A DNA stretch of 64,000 bases, taken from contig NZ_QTQP01000032.1 of the NCBI RefSeq assembly GCF_003854275.1, positions 25,140-89,139 on the forward strand, written 5' to 3'. Positions 49,935-61,438 of the stretch are shown in pieces. The notes below the pieces were generated by a model that saw only the letters and a list, made by a program, of their open reading frames with translations, had not been told where the DNA came from and did not search any database. The position numbers and the translations under genes were made by a program. Within the stretch, counting starts at the first letter, position 1; each line of letters starts with the position of its first letter. This DNA is from Burkholderia sp. Bp8963. Its GTDB lineage: Bacteria; Pseudomonadota; Gammaproteobacteria; Burkholderiales; Burkholderiaceae.

Positions 49935-50471
49935 TCAGGCTCCGCAGGCGGCCGCGAGCAGCGCGTCGTAGCGGCGCTGCGCGCGCAGCACCGTGTCGCA
50001 GACTTCGCGCACCGCGCCGTGGCCGCCGCGGGCCTCGGCGACCCAGTGCGCGCGGGCGATCACCTCGGGATGCGCGTTGGCCGGCGCGGCCGCGAAGCCG
50101 CAGCGCAGCATCACGGGCAGGTCGGGCCAGTCGTCGCCCATGTAGCCGCACGCGTCGGGCGCGAGGCCGAGCGACGCGATCAGGTCGGCGAACACCGCGA
50201 GCTTGTTCTCGACGCCCTGGAACAGGTGCGTGACCTTCATTTCCTGCGCGCGTGCGGCGACGATCTCGGAGCGGCGGCCGGTGATGATCGCGGTCGCGAT
50301 GCCGGCCTCGCCGAGCAGCTTCACGCCGTGGCCGTCGAGCGAATTGAACGACTTCATCGCGTCGCCGGCAGCCGTAAACAGCAGGCCGCCGTCGGTCAGC
50401 ACGCCGTCGACGTCGAAAATCATCAGCTTCACGCGGCTCGCGCGTTCGGCCGCAGTGAGCGCAGCGGTCAT
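49935..50471 (-). CDS. kdsC: 3-deoxy-D-manno-octulosonate 8-phosphate phosphatase
   Basis: A 178-residue C0-type HAD phosphatase that releases Kdo for LPS. The catalytic motif is F-D-V-D-G-V-L-T-D-G near residue 19; I-T-G-R-R-S-E is motif II; and the acidic motif is Y-M-G-D-D-W-P-D. The ATG shares one base with the kdsD stop (TGATG). It is between kdsD and lptC, joining Kdo synthesis to LPS export. Confidence 0.95.
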   Translation of the reverse strand: MTAALTAAERASRVKLMIFDVDGVLTDGGLLFTAAGDAMKSFNSLDGHGVKLLGEAGIATAIITGRRSEIVAARAQEMKVTHLFQGVENKLAVFADLIASLGLAPDACGYMGDDWPDLPVMLRCGFAAAPANAHPEVIARAHWVAEARGGHGAVREVCDTVLRAQRRYDALLAAACGA

Positions 50472-51454
50472 CAGATCACCTTCTTCGAGAACAGGTCGTG
50501 CATGTTCAGCGCGCCGATCAGCGCGCCGTCGGCATCGACCACCAGCATCTGGTTGATCCGGTGGCGCTCCATCAGTTCCACGGCCTCGACCGCCAGGTGA
50601 TCCGGCGCGATCGTGCGCGGGTTGCGCGTCATCACGTCGGCGATCGGCAGCGTGCGGAAGTCGCCGTCGCGCGCAAGCACGCGGCGCAGGTCGCCGTCCG
50701 TGAAGATGCCCGCGACCTTGCCGCCCGCGTCGACCACGGCCGTCATGCCGAGGCGCTTCGCGGTGATCTGGAACAGCGCGTCCGACAGCGTCGCGTCGAG
50801 CCCGACGAACGGAATCTCGTCGCCGGTGCGCATCACGTCGCGCACGTAGGTGAGCAGGCGCCGGCCGAGCGCGCCGCCGGGGTGCGAGCGCGCGAAATCC
50901 TCGGAGCCGAAGCCGCGCGCATCGAGCACCGCGACGGCGAGCGCGTCGCCGAGCGCGAGCGCGGCGGTCGTGCTCGCGGTGGGCGCGAGGTTCAGCGGGC
51001 ACGCTTCCTTCGACACCGCGGCGTTCAGGTTCACGTCGGCGAGCTGGCCGAGGCTGGATTCGGAGCGGCCCGTGATCGAGATCAGCTTCGCGCCGATCCG
51101 CTTCACGAGCGGCAGGATCGCGACGAGTTCTTCCGACTCGCCGGAGTAGGAGATGCCGATGAACACGTCGTCGGCCGTGACCATCCCGAGGTCGCCGTGG
51201 CTGGCCTCGGCCGGATGGACGAAGAACGCGGGCGTGCCGGTGCTGGCCAGCGTGGCCGCGATCTTGCGGGCGATATGCCCCGATTTGCCGATTCCGGAAA
51301 CGACCACGCGCCCGCTGCAGCCGAGCAGCAGCGCGACGGCCCTGACGAAGTCGCCGTCGAGCTGGTCGCGCAATGCGCGCACGGCGTCCGCCTCGATGTC
51401 GAGCACGTCGCGGGCGAGCGCGAGCGCCCGATCATCATTGATTTTCGCTATCAT
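50471..51454 (-). CDS. kdsD: D-arabinose 5-phosphate isomerase
   Basis: A 327-residue isomerase that makes arabinose-5-phosphate for Kdo. The SIS domain has G-I-G-K-S-G-H-I-A-R-K-I and S-H-G-D-L-G-M-V, with I-S-Y-S-G-E-S-E-E. Two CBS domains make up the C-terminal half (about 205-327). It is the first gene of the kds-lpt-rpoN run and is divergent from the exchanger gene at 51580. Confidence 0.95.
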   Translation of the reverse strand: MIAKINDDRALALARDVLDIEADAVRALRDQLDGDFVRAVALLLGCSGRVVVSGIGKSGHIARKIAATLASTGTPAFFVHPAEASHGDLGMVTADDVFIGISYSGESEELVAILPLVKRIGAKLISITGRSESSLGQLADVNLNAAVSKEACPLNLAPTASTTAALALGDALAVAVLDARGFGSEDFARSHPGGALGRRLLTYVRDVMRTGDEIPFVGLDATLSDALFQITAKRLGMTAVVDAGGKVAGIFTDGDLRRVLARDGDFRTLPIADVMTRNPRTIAPDHLAVEAVELMERHRINQMLVVDADGALIGALNMHDLFSKKVI

Positions 51455-51579
51455 GCGCGGAGTATAGCAAAGGCGTTTGTTCGCCGCGCCGGCCCTTCGG
51501 ACTCGTCCGATGTCGCCTGTCCACCGCCACCACCCGCGCCCGCATTGCCGTGGCCCCGACGAACGAGGACGCTTTGCCT

Positions 51580-53586
51580 GTGATTTCCCCGCTCGAAATG
51601 ACGCTCCTGCTGCTGCTGGCTTCGGTGGTGGGCGTCGTCGTGTTCCGTTCGCTGAACCTGCCGCCGATGCTCGGCTACCTGACCGTCGGCATCCTGGTCG
51701 GCCCGCACGCGCTCGGCATCGCCGCGGATCTCGAGCGGGCCGAGCATCTCGCGGAATTCGGCGTGGTGTTCCTGATGTTCTCGATCGGCCTCGAGTTCTC
51801 GCTCGCGAAGCTGCGCGCGATGCAGCGGCTCGTGTTCGGCCTCGGCCTGTTGCAGGTGGTCGCGACGCTCGTGCTCGCGCTCGTGCTCGGCATGCTGTTC
51901 GAACGCTGGGTGCATGTCACGTGGCAGGGCAGCGTCGCGCTCGGCGGCGCGCTCGCGATGTCGTCGACCGCGATCGTGTCGAAGATGCTCGCCGAGCGGC
52001 TCGAGATCGAGACCGAGCACGGCCGCAACATCTTCGGCGTGCTGCTGTTCCAGGATCTCGCCGTCGTGCCGCTGCTGATCGTGATCGCCGCGTTCGGCGC
52101 GGAATCGTCGAAGGACCTGGCGATCACGCTCGGCTTCGCGGCCGTCAAGATCGTGATCGCGCTCGCGCTGCTGCTGATCGTCGGACAGCGCTTCATGACC
52201 CGTTGGCTCAATGTCGTCGCGCGGCGCCGCTCGCAGGAGCTGTTCGTGCTGAACCTGCTGCTCGTCACGCTCGGCGCCGCGTTCATCACCGACAAGTTCG
52301 GCCTGTCGCTCGCGCTCGGCGCGTTCATCGCGGGGATGCTGATCTCGGAGACGCCGTTCCGCCATCAGGTCGAGGAAGACATCAAGCCGTTCCGCGACGT
52401 GCTGCTCGGCCTGTTCTTCGTGACGACCGGGATGCTGCTCGATCCGCGCGTGATCTGGGAGCACCCGTTGCTCGTGCTCGGCTTCTTCGTCGGGCAGATC
52501 CTGTTCAAGGGCACGATGATCGCGGGGCTCGCGCGGCTCTTCGGCGCGAGCCCGGGCGTCGCGATGCGCACGGGCCTCGGCCTCGCGCAGGCCGGCGAAT
52601 TCGGCTTCGTGCTGCTGAACCTGATTCTCGACCGGCATCTCGTCGATTCGACGCTGCTGCAGGCGATCCTCGCGTCGATGCTGCTGTCGATGCTCGCGGC
52701 GCCGTTCCTGATTCAGAACGCGGACCGGATCGTGATGCGGCTGTCGTCGACGGAGTGGATGATGCAGTCGCTGCAGATGACCCGGATCGCGACGCAAAGC
52801 CTGAAGCAGCGCGGCCACGTGATCATCTGCGGCTATGGCCGCGCGGGTCAGAACCTTGCGCGGATGCTCGAGCAGGAAGGGATTTCGTACGTCGCGCTCG
52901 ACCTCGACCCCGACCGCGTGAGCTCGGCCGCGGCGGCCGGCGAGTCGGTCGTGTTCGGCGACGCCGCACGCCGCGAGTCGCTGCTCGCAGCCGGTATCCA
53001 CCGCGCGGCGGCCGTGGCGATCACCTATGCGAACACGCCGTCCGCGCTGCGCGTGCTGCATCACGTGCACGAGCTCGAACCGACGCTGCCGGCGATCGTG
53101 CGCACCGTCGACGACGCCGACCTCGAGAAGCTGCTCGCGGCCGGCGCGACCGAGGTGATCCCGGAGATCGTCGAAGGCAGCCTGATGCTCGCGTCGCATA
53201 CGCTGGTGCTGGTCGGCGTGCCGATGCGCAAGGTCGTGCGGCGCGTCGAGGAGATGCGCGACGAGCGCTACAGCCTGCTGCGCGGCTATTTCCGCGGCGC
53301 CGACGACACGGACGACGACGACCACGAGCAGGTGCGGCTACAATCGGTGCCGGTCGACGCACGCGCGGATGCGGTCGGGCGCTCGCTGGACGAGCTCGGG
53401 CTGTTTGCGCTCGGGCTCGAGGTGACGGCAATCCGCCGGCACGGCATCCGCGGCGTCGAGCCGGATCCGCAGACCAAGCTGCGCGCGAGCGACATCGTCG
53501 TGCTGCGCGGGCTGCCCGAGGCGCTCGCGCTCGCGGAGGAGCGCCTGTCGCGCCACCGGCGGGAGCCGCCGGCCCCGGCGGTCTGA
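51580..53586 (+). CDS. KefB/YbaL-type cation:proton antiporter
   Basis: A 668-residue CPA2 exchanger. Residues ~1-395 form the membrane antiporter domain with L-N-L-P-P-M-L-G-Y-L-T-V-G and S-S-T-A-I-V-S-K-M-L. Residues ~410-535 are a TrkA-N (RCK) domain with the nucleotide motif I-C-G-Y-G-R-A-G-Q-N-L-A. Residues ~570-660 are TrkA-C. The GTG at 51580 gives M-I-S-P-L-E-M-T-L and has GAGGA upstream; GTG at 51550 is an alternative. It is probably a K+/H+ antiporter; the ion is not proven. A terminator follows. Confidence 0.88.
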   Translation: MISPLEMTLLLLLASVVGVVVFRSLNLPPMLGYLTVGILVGPHALGIAADLERAEHLAEFGVVFLMFSIGLEFSLAKLRAMQRLVFGLGLLQVVATLVLALVLGMLFERWVHVTWQGSVALGGALAMSSTAIVSKMLAERLEIETEHGRNIFGVLLFQDLAVVPLLIVIAAFGAESSKDLAITLGFAAVKIVIALALLLIVGQRFMTRWLNVVARRRSQELFVLNLLLVTLGAAFITDKFGLSLALGAFIAGMLISETPFRHQVEEDIKPFRDVLLGLFFVTTGMLLDPRVIWEHPLLVLGFFVGQILFKGTMIAGLARLFGASPGVAMRTGLGLAQAGEFGFVLLNLILDRHLVDSTLLQAILASMLLSMLAAPFLIQNADRIVMRLSSTEWMMQSLQMTRIATQSLKQRGHVIICGYGRAGQNLARMLEQEGISYVALDLDPDRVSSAAAAGESVVFGDAARRESLLAAGIHRAAAVAITYANTPSALRVLHHVHELEPTLPAIVRTVDDADLEKLLAAGATEVIPEIVEGSLMLASHTLVLVGVPMRKVVRRVEEMRDERYSLLRGYFRGADDTDDDDHEQVRLQSVPVDARADAVGRSLDELGLFALGLEVTAIRRHGIRGVEPDPQTKLRASDIVVLRGLPEALALAEERLSRHRREPPAPAV

Positions 53587-53630
53587 GCGTCGGTCAATGA
53601 TTATCTGACCCGCATTACTGGAATGACTGA

Positions 53631-53662
53631 ACGGTGCCCGGAACGTCGCGCACCGTTTTTTT
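53631..53662 (+). terminator. Terminator between the antiporter gene and apt
   Basis: ACGGTGC (53631-53637) and GCACCGT (53650-53656) pair across a 12-base loop and are followed by a T-tract to 53662. The apt ribosome-binding site (CGGAGAG) comes directly after, so apt may be controlled by read-through or have a promoter within the gap. Confidence 0.75.
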
Positions 53663-53673
53663 CGGAGAGTTTC

Positions 53674-54240
53674 ATGCCGCATTCGTCATCGGGCGCGCCG
53701 CTCGATCCCGCCGCCTTCATCCACAGCCAGATCCGCACCGTGCCCGACTGGCCGCAGCCGGGCGTGATGTTTCGCGACATCACGACGCTGCTGCAGAGCC
53801 CGAAGGCGCTGCGCGTGCTCGTCGACCTGTTCGTCGAGCGCTATGTCGACGCGAAGCTCGACTATGTCGCGGGCCTCGATGCGCGCGGCTTCATCATCGC
53901 GCCGATCGTCGCGTACGAGCTGAGCGTCGGCTTCGTGCCGATTCGCAAGGTCGGCAAGCTGCCGTACAAGACCCGCTCGGAATCGTACGAGCTCGAATAC
54001 GGCAGCGCGACCGTCGAGATCCACGAGGACGCGTGCCGGCCCGGCGACCGCGTGGTCATCATGGACGACCTGATCGCGACGGGCGGCACGATGATGGCGG
54101 GGCGCAACCTGCTGCAGCGGCTTGGCGCGGTCGTCGTCGAGGGCGCTGCGATCATCGACCTGCCGGATCTCGGCGGCTCGGCGCTGCTGCGTGGCGCAGG
54201 GCTGCCCGTCTACACCGTCACCGAGTTCTCCGGCCACTGA
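53674..54240 (+). CDS. apt: Adenine phosphoribosyltransferase
   Basis: A 188-residue purine salvage enzyme. I-R-T-V-P-D-W-P-Q-P-G-V-M-F-R-D-I-T is the family N-terminal motif, G-L-D-A-R-G-F and R-K-V-G-K-L-P-Y follow, and the PRPP loop is V-V-I-M-D-D-L-I-A-T-G-G-T. The ATG at 53674 has GGAGAG upstream; an in-frame start at 53623 lies across the terminator and is rejected. The LysE-type gene follows 26 bases on. Confidence 0.96.
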   Translation: MPHSSSGAPLDPAAFIHSQIRTVPDWPQPGVMFRDITTLLQSPKALRVLVDLFVERYVDAKLDYVAGLDARGFIIAPIVAYELSVGFVPIRKVGKLPYKTRSESYELEYGSATVEIHEDACRPGDRVVIMDDLIATGGTMMAGRNLLQRLGAVVVEGAAIIDLPDLGGSALLRGAGLPVYTVTEFSGH

Positions 54241-54266
54241 GCGCCGGCTCACGAAGCGAGGCCACG

Positions 54267-54881
54267 ATGCCGAATTTCATGCTGTTTCTCGCCACGTCGA
54301 TCGCGATCACGTTCGCGCCCGGCCCCGACAACCTGCAGGTGCTCGCGCGCGGGATCTCGCAGGGCCGCGCGGCCGGCCTCGTCGCCGCGCTCGGTTTCGC
54401 CGCCGGCGTGACGTTCCACACGACGCTCGCGGCGCTCGGCGTCGCGGCTGTGCTGCGTTCGTCGCCGGTCGCGTTCCAGATCCTGAAGCTCGCGGGCGCC
54501 GCGTACCTCGTCTGGATCGGCATCAAGGCGTTGCGCAGCCAGGGCCTCGCGACCGCGCACACGCGCCCCCCGCAGCCGCTCGCGTCGATCTTCCGGCAGA
54601 GCGTGCTCGGCAACCTGATGAACCCGAAGGTCACGCTGTTCTTCGTCGTGTTCCTGCCGCAGTTCGTCGATGCCCACGGCGCGCAGAGCGTGACGCTGCA
54701 GATGTTCGAACTCGGCGCGTTGTTCATGCTGCAGACGGCCGTGATCTTTTCGCTGTTCGGCGTGTGCGCGGGGGCGATCGGCGTGTGGCTGAAGCGCCGG
54801 CCGGCGGTCGGCGTATGGCTCGACCGGCTCGCCGGCGCGACGTTCATCGCGATCGGCATCCGTGTCGCGCTGAAGGACTGA
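54267..54881 (+). CDS. LysE/RhtB-family amino-acid exporter
   Basis: A 204-residue membrane protein with about six helices. The family signature F-A-P-G-P-D-N-L near residue 15, then A-L-G-F-A-A-G-V near 42, and N-P-K-V-T-L-F-F-V-V-F-L-P-Q-F near 120 are present. It is predicted to export an amino acid or derivative; the substrate is unknown. It lies between apt and a NUDIX gene, with 11 bases to the latter. Confidence 0.92.
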   Translation: MPNFMLFLATSIAITFAPGPDNLQVLARGISQGRAAGLVAALGFAAGVTFHTTLAALGVAAVLRSSPVAFQILKLAGAAYLVWIGIKALRSQGLATAHTRPPQPLASIFRQSVLGNLMNPKVTLFFVVFLPQFVDAHGAQSVTLQMFELGALFMLQTAVIFSLFGVCAGAIGVWLKRRPAVGVWLDRLAGATFIAIGIRVALKD

Positions 54882-54892
54882 CGGAGCGGCCG

Positions 54893-55780
54893 ATGACGTT
54901 TCCCTGCATTGCCGCCGCGCGCCGCTTCGACCCGGCCGCGCACCTGCGCTTCGAGATCGCCGGCGTGCCGGTCGGCTGGGTGCGGCGTTCCGACGCAGCG
55001 CGGCTCGCCCGCTGGCCCGACGTGTTCGAGCTGACGGACGACTGCGTCGTGCTGTCCGACCGCTACGACTCGGTCGACGCGCGCAGCATGGCGCTCGCGA
55101 GCGCGATCGGCGCGCTCGCGGCCGAGGGCGCGATTCCCGGCTGGCGCGACGAGATCTACGCGATCCGCAACCGCTTCGACGATCCGCCGCTTGCGTACAT
55201 CGAGCGGGCCGCGTCGCGGTTCTTCGGCACGCAGACTTATGCGGTGCACCTGAACGGCATCGTAGAATATGCGGTTCTACCGGGGGCGCCTCAGCCGGGT
55301 GCGCCCCGGCCGGAAGGCGCTGCGGCGCCGCAGATGTGGCTCGGCCGCCGCAGCGCGACCAAGGCAACCGACCCGGGCATGCTCGACAACGTCGTCGCGG
55401 GCGGCATCGGCTGGGGGCTCGGCGTTCACGAGACGCTGACGAAGGAATGCTGGGAGGAAGCCGGCATTCCGGCCGAACTCGCGGCACGCGCGATCGCGGG
55501 CCGTGCGGTGCAGGTGCTGTGCTCGCTGCCGGAAGGGACGCAGTCCGAACTGATCTTCGTCTACGACCTGCCGCTGCCGCGCGACTTCGCGCCGCACAAC
55601 CAGGACGGCGAAGTCGCCGAGCACCGGCTGGCCAGCGTGCCGGAGGTGGTCGGCTGGCTGCGGGACGGCAAAGCGACGATGGACGCGAGCCTCGCGATGC
55701 TCGACACGCTGCTGCGGCATCGGTGGATCGCGGCGGACGACGCGGCGGGAATCGACGCGCTGTTCGCGCACGCAGCCTGA
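54893..55780 (+). CDS. NUDIX hydrolase with N-terminal DUF4743 domain
   Basis: A 295-residue protein. The first ~110 residues form the DUF4743 domain found on thiamine-pyrophosphokinase-like NUDIX proteins of fungi and bacteria (W-R-D-E-I-Y-A-I-R-N and Y-I-E-R-A). The NUDIX box is G-G-I-G-W-G-L-G-V-H-E-T-L-T-K-E-C-W-E-E-A-G, close to G-x5-E-x7-R-E-x2-E-E-x-G but with K-E-C-W in place of R-E-x2. The substrate is unknown. It follows the LysE-type gene in what looks like one transcript. Confidence 0.9.
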   Translation: MTFPCIAAARRFDPAAHLRFEIAGVPVGWVRRSDAARLARWPDVFELTDDCVVLSDRYDSVDARSMALASAIGALAAEGAIPGWRDEIYAIRNRFDDPPLAYIERAASRFFGTQTYAVHLNGIVEYAVLPGAPQPGAPRPEGAAAPQMWLGRRSATKATDPGMLDNVVAGGIGWGLGVHETLTKECWEEAGIPAELAARAIAGRAVQVLCSLPEGTQSELIFVYDLPLPRDFAPHNQDGEVAEHRLASVPEVVGWLRDGKATMDASLAMLDTLLRHRWIAADDAAGIDALFAHAA

Positions 55781-55879
55781 CGCCGCGCATCGGACGGGCT
55801 CGGGTGGCGCCTGCCGGGCTGCCGCGGACGGCCCCGCGCGGGCCATTTCACGAATACGGAAACGAAGGGAGTAGCGGTC

Positions 55880-56764
55880 ATGTCGGCCGATCACAGCTTT
55901 ATCTTGAAACTGTCGTGCCCCGACCGGCACGGCATCGTCCACGCGGTCTCGGGCTTCCTGTTCGAGCGCGGCAACAACATCCTCGACTCGGCGCAGTTCG
56001 GCGACAGCCGCACCGGCGAGTTCTTCATGCGCGTGCATTTCGAGCATGACGGCAACGGCATGGATGCGACGACGGCGCTCGACACGCTGCGCACGCAGTT
56101 CGCGCCGCTCGCCGAGCAGTTCGCGATGCGCTGGGAGTTGCACGACGCGGCGGTGAAGCCGCGCGTCGTGATCATGGTGTCGAAGATCGGCCATTGCCTG
56201 AACGACCTGCTGTTCCGCTATCGCACGGGCCAGCTGCCGATCGAGATCCCGGCGATCGTGTCGAACCACAAGGATTTCTACCAGCTCGCCGCGAGCTACG
56301 ACATCCCGTTCCATCACTTCCCGCTCGTCGGCGGCTCGTCCGACGCTGCGAAGGCCGCGCAGGAAGCGCGCGTGCTGGAAGTGATCGACGAGCACCAGGC
56401 GGATCTCGTCGTGCTCGCGCGCTACATGCAGATCCTGTCGCCGAACATGTGCGAGCAGCTTGCCGGCCGCGCGATCAACATCCACCATTCGTTCCTGCCG
56501 AGCTTCAAGGGCGCGAAGCCGTACTACCAGGCGTTCGACCGCGGCGTGAAGCTGATCGGCGCGACCGCGCACTACGTGACGACCGATCTGGACGAAGGCC
56601 CGATCATCGAGCAGGAAGTGGAGCGCGTCGACCACAGCATGACGCCGGACCAGCTGACCGCGATCGGCCGCGACGTCGAGTGTGTGACGCTCGCACGCGC
56701 GGTGAAGTGGCATGTCGAGCATCGCATCGTGCTGAACGGGACGAAGACGGTCGTGTTTCGCTAA
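55880..56764 (+). CDS. purU: Formyltetrahydrofolate deformylase
   Basis: A 294-residue enzyme that hydrolyses 10-formyl-THF to formate and THF. The N-terminal ACT domain starts L-K-L-S-C-P-D-R-H-G-I-V. The catalytic formyl-transferase domain has V-S-N-H-K-D-F near residue 130, the H-H-S-F-L-P-S-F motif with the catalytic His, and the catalytic Asp in T-D-L-D-E-G-P-I-I. Length is normal. A good terminator follows. Confidence 0.95.
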   Translation: MSADHSFILKLSCPDRHGIVHAVSGFLFERGNNILDSAQFGDSRTGEFFMRVHFEHDGNGMDATTALDTLRTQFAPLAEQFAMRWELHDAAVKPRVVIMVSKIGHCLNDLLFRYRTGQLPIEIPAIVSNHKDFYQLAASYDIPFHHFPLVGGSSDAAKAAQEARVLEVIDEHQADLVVLARYMQILSPNMCEQLAGRAINIHHSFLPSFKGAKPYYQAFDRGVKLIGATAHYVTTDLDEGPIIEQEVERVDHSMTPDQLTAIGRDVECVTLARAVKWHVEHRIVLNGTKTVVFR

Positions 56765-56800
56765 GGTTCCGCTAAGCCACCGTTCTGCCGCACGACAAGC

Positions 56801-56834
56801 AAAACGCCGCACCCGGCAACGGGCGCGGCGTTTT
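56801..56834 (+). terminator. Terminator of purU
   Basis: AAAACGCCGC (56801-56810) pairs with GCGGCGTTTT (56825-56834), extended inward by CCCG/CGGG, and ends in a T-tract. It is 37 bases past purU and serves as a boundary to the convergent permease gene. Confidence 0.9.
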
Positions 56835-56867
56835 TCGTTGGGGCGGGTGTTGCGTCCGCGCCGCGCG

Positions 56868-57953
56868 TCAGATCAGCCGCAGCATGTACAGCTCGCGCTT
56901 AAGGTACGCGTAGAAGATCGGCGCGGCGATCACGCCCGGCAGCCCGAACGCGGCTTCCATGATGAGCATCGCGAGCAGCAGCTCCCACGCGCGCGATTCG
57001 ATCTGGCCGCCGATGATCTTCGCATTCAGGAAGTACTCGAGCTTGTGGATGATCACGAGGAACGCGAGCGACGCGATCGCGGTGCCCATGCTCACCGACA
57101 GCGATACGGCGACGATCAGCGTGTTCGAGATCAGGTTGCCGATCACCGGCAGCAGGCCGACGATGAACGTGACGAGCACGAGCGTCTTCGACAGCGGCAG
57201 CTGCTCGTGGAAGATCGGCAGCGCGACCAGCAGGTAGAGGCCCGTGAAGAACGAGTTGATCGCCGAGATCTTGATCTGTGCGAACACGATCCGGCGGAAC
57301 GCGTCGGCGAAGCGCGACACGCGCGTGACGAGTGCGGTCGAGAGCGGCCGGCGCACCTTGCCGTGCTCGACGCCGATCGCGATCATCGCGCCGATGATCA
57401 TCCCGAACAGCACGTGGCCGAAGCCGCGCGCGACGTTCTTGCCGCTCTGCTGCAGCTGGTCCATGTGCGTGTGCATCAGCACGGCCGCCTTCGCCTTCAT
57501 CTGCTCGACGTCGACCGGCAGCAGGTTCGCGATCCACGCGGGCGTGCGTGCGCGGGTCTGCTCGACGATCTGCATCAGCTGGCCGAGCAGGCTCTGCAGG
57601 TTCGGCACCGTGTGCTCGAAGTGTTCGATGATGCCGATCGTGATGCCCGTGAGCCCGCCGACGATCGCGGCGGACAACAGCACGACGGCGACCCAGCGCG
57701 CGCGCATGCTCGTCGTGTGGCGCTCGATCACCGGCGCGATCGTGTGGATCAGCTGGTAGACGAGCAGGCCGGCGAGCAGCCCGCCGAGCAGCTTGAGGTC
57801 GAGGATGAGCCACATCGCGACGAGCGCCAGCAGGTAGCTGCCGATCTCGATCGCCGACAGTTTCGGCAGGCTGAAGTCGCTCGTCAGCCGCACGCTGCGC
57901 AGGTGCGGCTCCTTGTTCTGCGCTTCGCGCGGCGACTCTTGTTGCTTCTCCAT
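56868..57953 (-). CDS. AI-2E/PerM-family transporter
   Basis: A 361-residue membrane protein of the AI-2 exporter superfamily. It has about eight helices: an N-terminal pair (I-G-S-Y-L-L-A-L-V-A-M-W-L-I-L-D-L and V-V-L-L-S-A-A-I-V-G-G-L-T-G), a long amphipathic stretch at ~105-180, then the C-terminal group with V-G-L-L-P-V-I-G-N. Substrates of the family vary (AI-2, Na+/H+ exchange); none can be assigned. The ATG at 57953 is used; the ORF to 58007 crosses a hairpin. It is downstream of uvrA. Confidence 0.85.
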   Translation of the reverse strand: MEKQQESPREAQNKEPHLRSVRLTSDFSLPKLSAIEIGSYLLALVAMWLILDLKLLGGLLAGLLVYQLIHTIAPVIERHTTSMRARWVAVVLLSAAIVGGLTGITIGIIEHFEHTVPNLQSLLGQLMQIVEQTRARTPAWIANLLPVDVEQMKAKAAVLMHTHMDQLQQSGKNVARGFGHVLFGMIIGAMIAIGVEHGKVRRPLSTALVTRVSRFADAFRRIVFAQIKISAINSFFTGLYLLVALPIFHEQLPLSKTLVLVTFIVGLLPVIGNLISNTLIVAVSLSVSMGTAIASLAFLVIIHKLEYFLNAKIIGGQIESRAWELLLAMLIMEAAFGLPGVIAAPIFYAYLKRELYMLRLI

Positions 57954-57968
57954 CGTGTTTTCCCGTGT

Positions 57969-58004
57969 GGGCCGGAGTGAGCGCTTCAGCGCTGACTCCG
58001 GCCC
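57969..58004 (-). other. Long near-perfect palindrome before the AI-2E-type gene
   Basis: GGGCCGGAGT at 57969-57978 and ACTCCGGCCC at 57995-58004 are exact, then after a G/G mismatch AGCGCT pairs with AGCGCT around a 2-base centre: 16 of 17 arm bases pair. It ends 16 bases before the start codon. There is no T-tract, so it may limit translation, attenuate, or be a protein site. The ~250 bases upstream to uvrA hold little else beyond a GC-rich hairpin at 58227-58252. Confidence 0.75.
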
Positions 58005-58226
58005 CATGCAATAGCTGTCGTTCGTGCGCCGGCCGGTGCGAGTCTGGCCGGGTGGCGTCCGCGTGTCTGCGCACCGGATTGGTGCGAATGGCGAACCTTA
58101 CGACCGTAAAGTATAGCCGCCATTATGGTCCGCAACCGGGCGTTTGGCGCGTGGTGTAAACGAAGAAGGGAAAACGAGGACACGCACGGCGTGCGGCCGC
58201 CCGGGCGGGGAGGGGATCGGATCGGG

Positions 58227-58252
58227 CGCGCGCGGCCGGGCGGCCGCGCGCG
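58227..58252 (-). terminator. GC-only hairpin after uvrA
   Basis: CGCGCGCGGCC (58227-58237) and GGCCGCGCGCG (58242-58252) form an 11-bp stem around GGGC, 12 bases after the uvrA stop. It lacks a T-tract but is very stable, so it may end or pause the uvrA transcript. Confidence 0.6.
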
Positions 58253-58263
58253 GGGCGGCGGGA

Positions 58264-61149
<2,886 letters not shown>

Positions 61150-61438
61150 GAACCTGGCGAAAAAGGAGGGAACCAAACCTGCTACTATAACGGCTTTTCG
61201 AGGCCGTCGTTCGGGGCCCCAAAGGGGCGCCAGGCGTTTGCAGCAGCTGTCAGCAAGGCGGCGCCTGCGCCGGGAATGCCGCCGTGCCGCACGGCATGTT
61301 GCGTCTCGAGCGGCCTGTCGGCGGCCCGCGTCACGTCCGCCTGCCCGGACCGCCCGATCGGCGATCACCGATCAACGGCCCTGATCTTCCGCCGCCCGGT
61401 GCCGGGCGGACCATCCGATCATTCGAAATTCGTTCCCG

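Noticed and set aside
61150..61438. A possible LexA box in front of uvrA, MFS or ssb
   Set aside because: I looked for CTG-N10-CAG in the divergent region; the closest (near 61180) fails at the second half-site.
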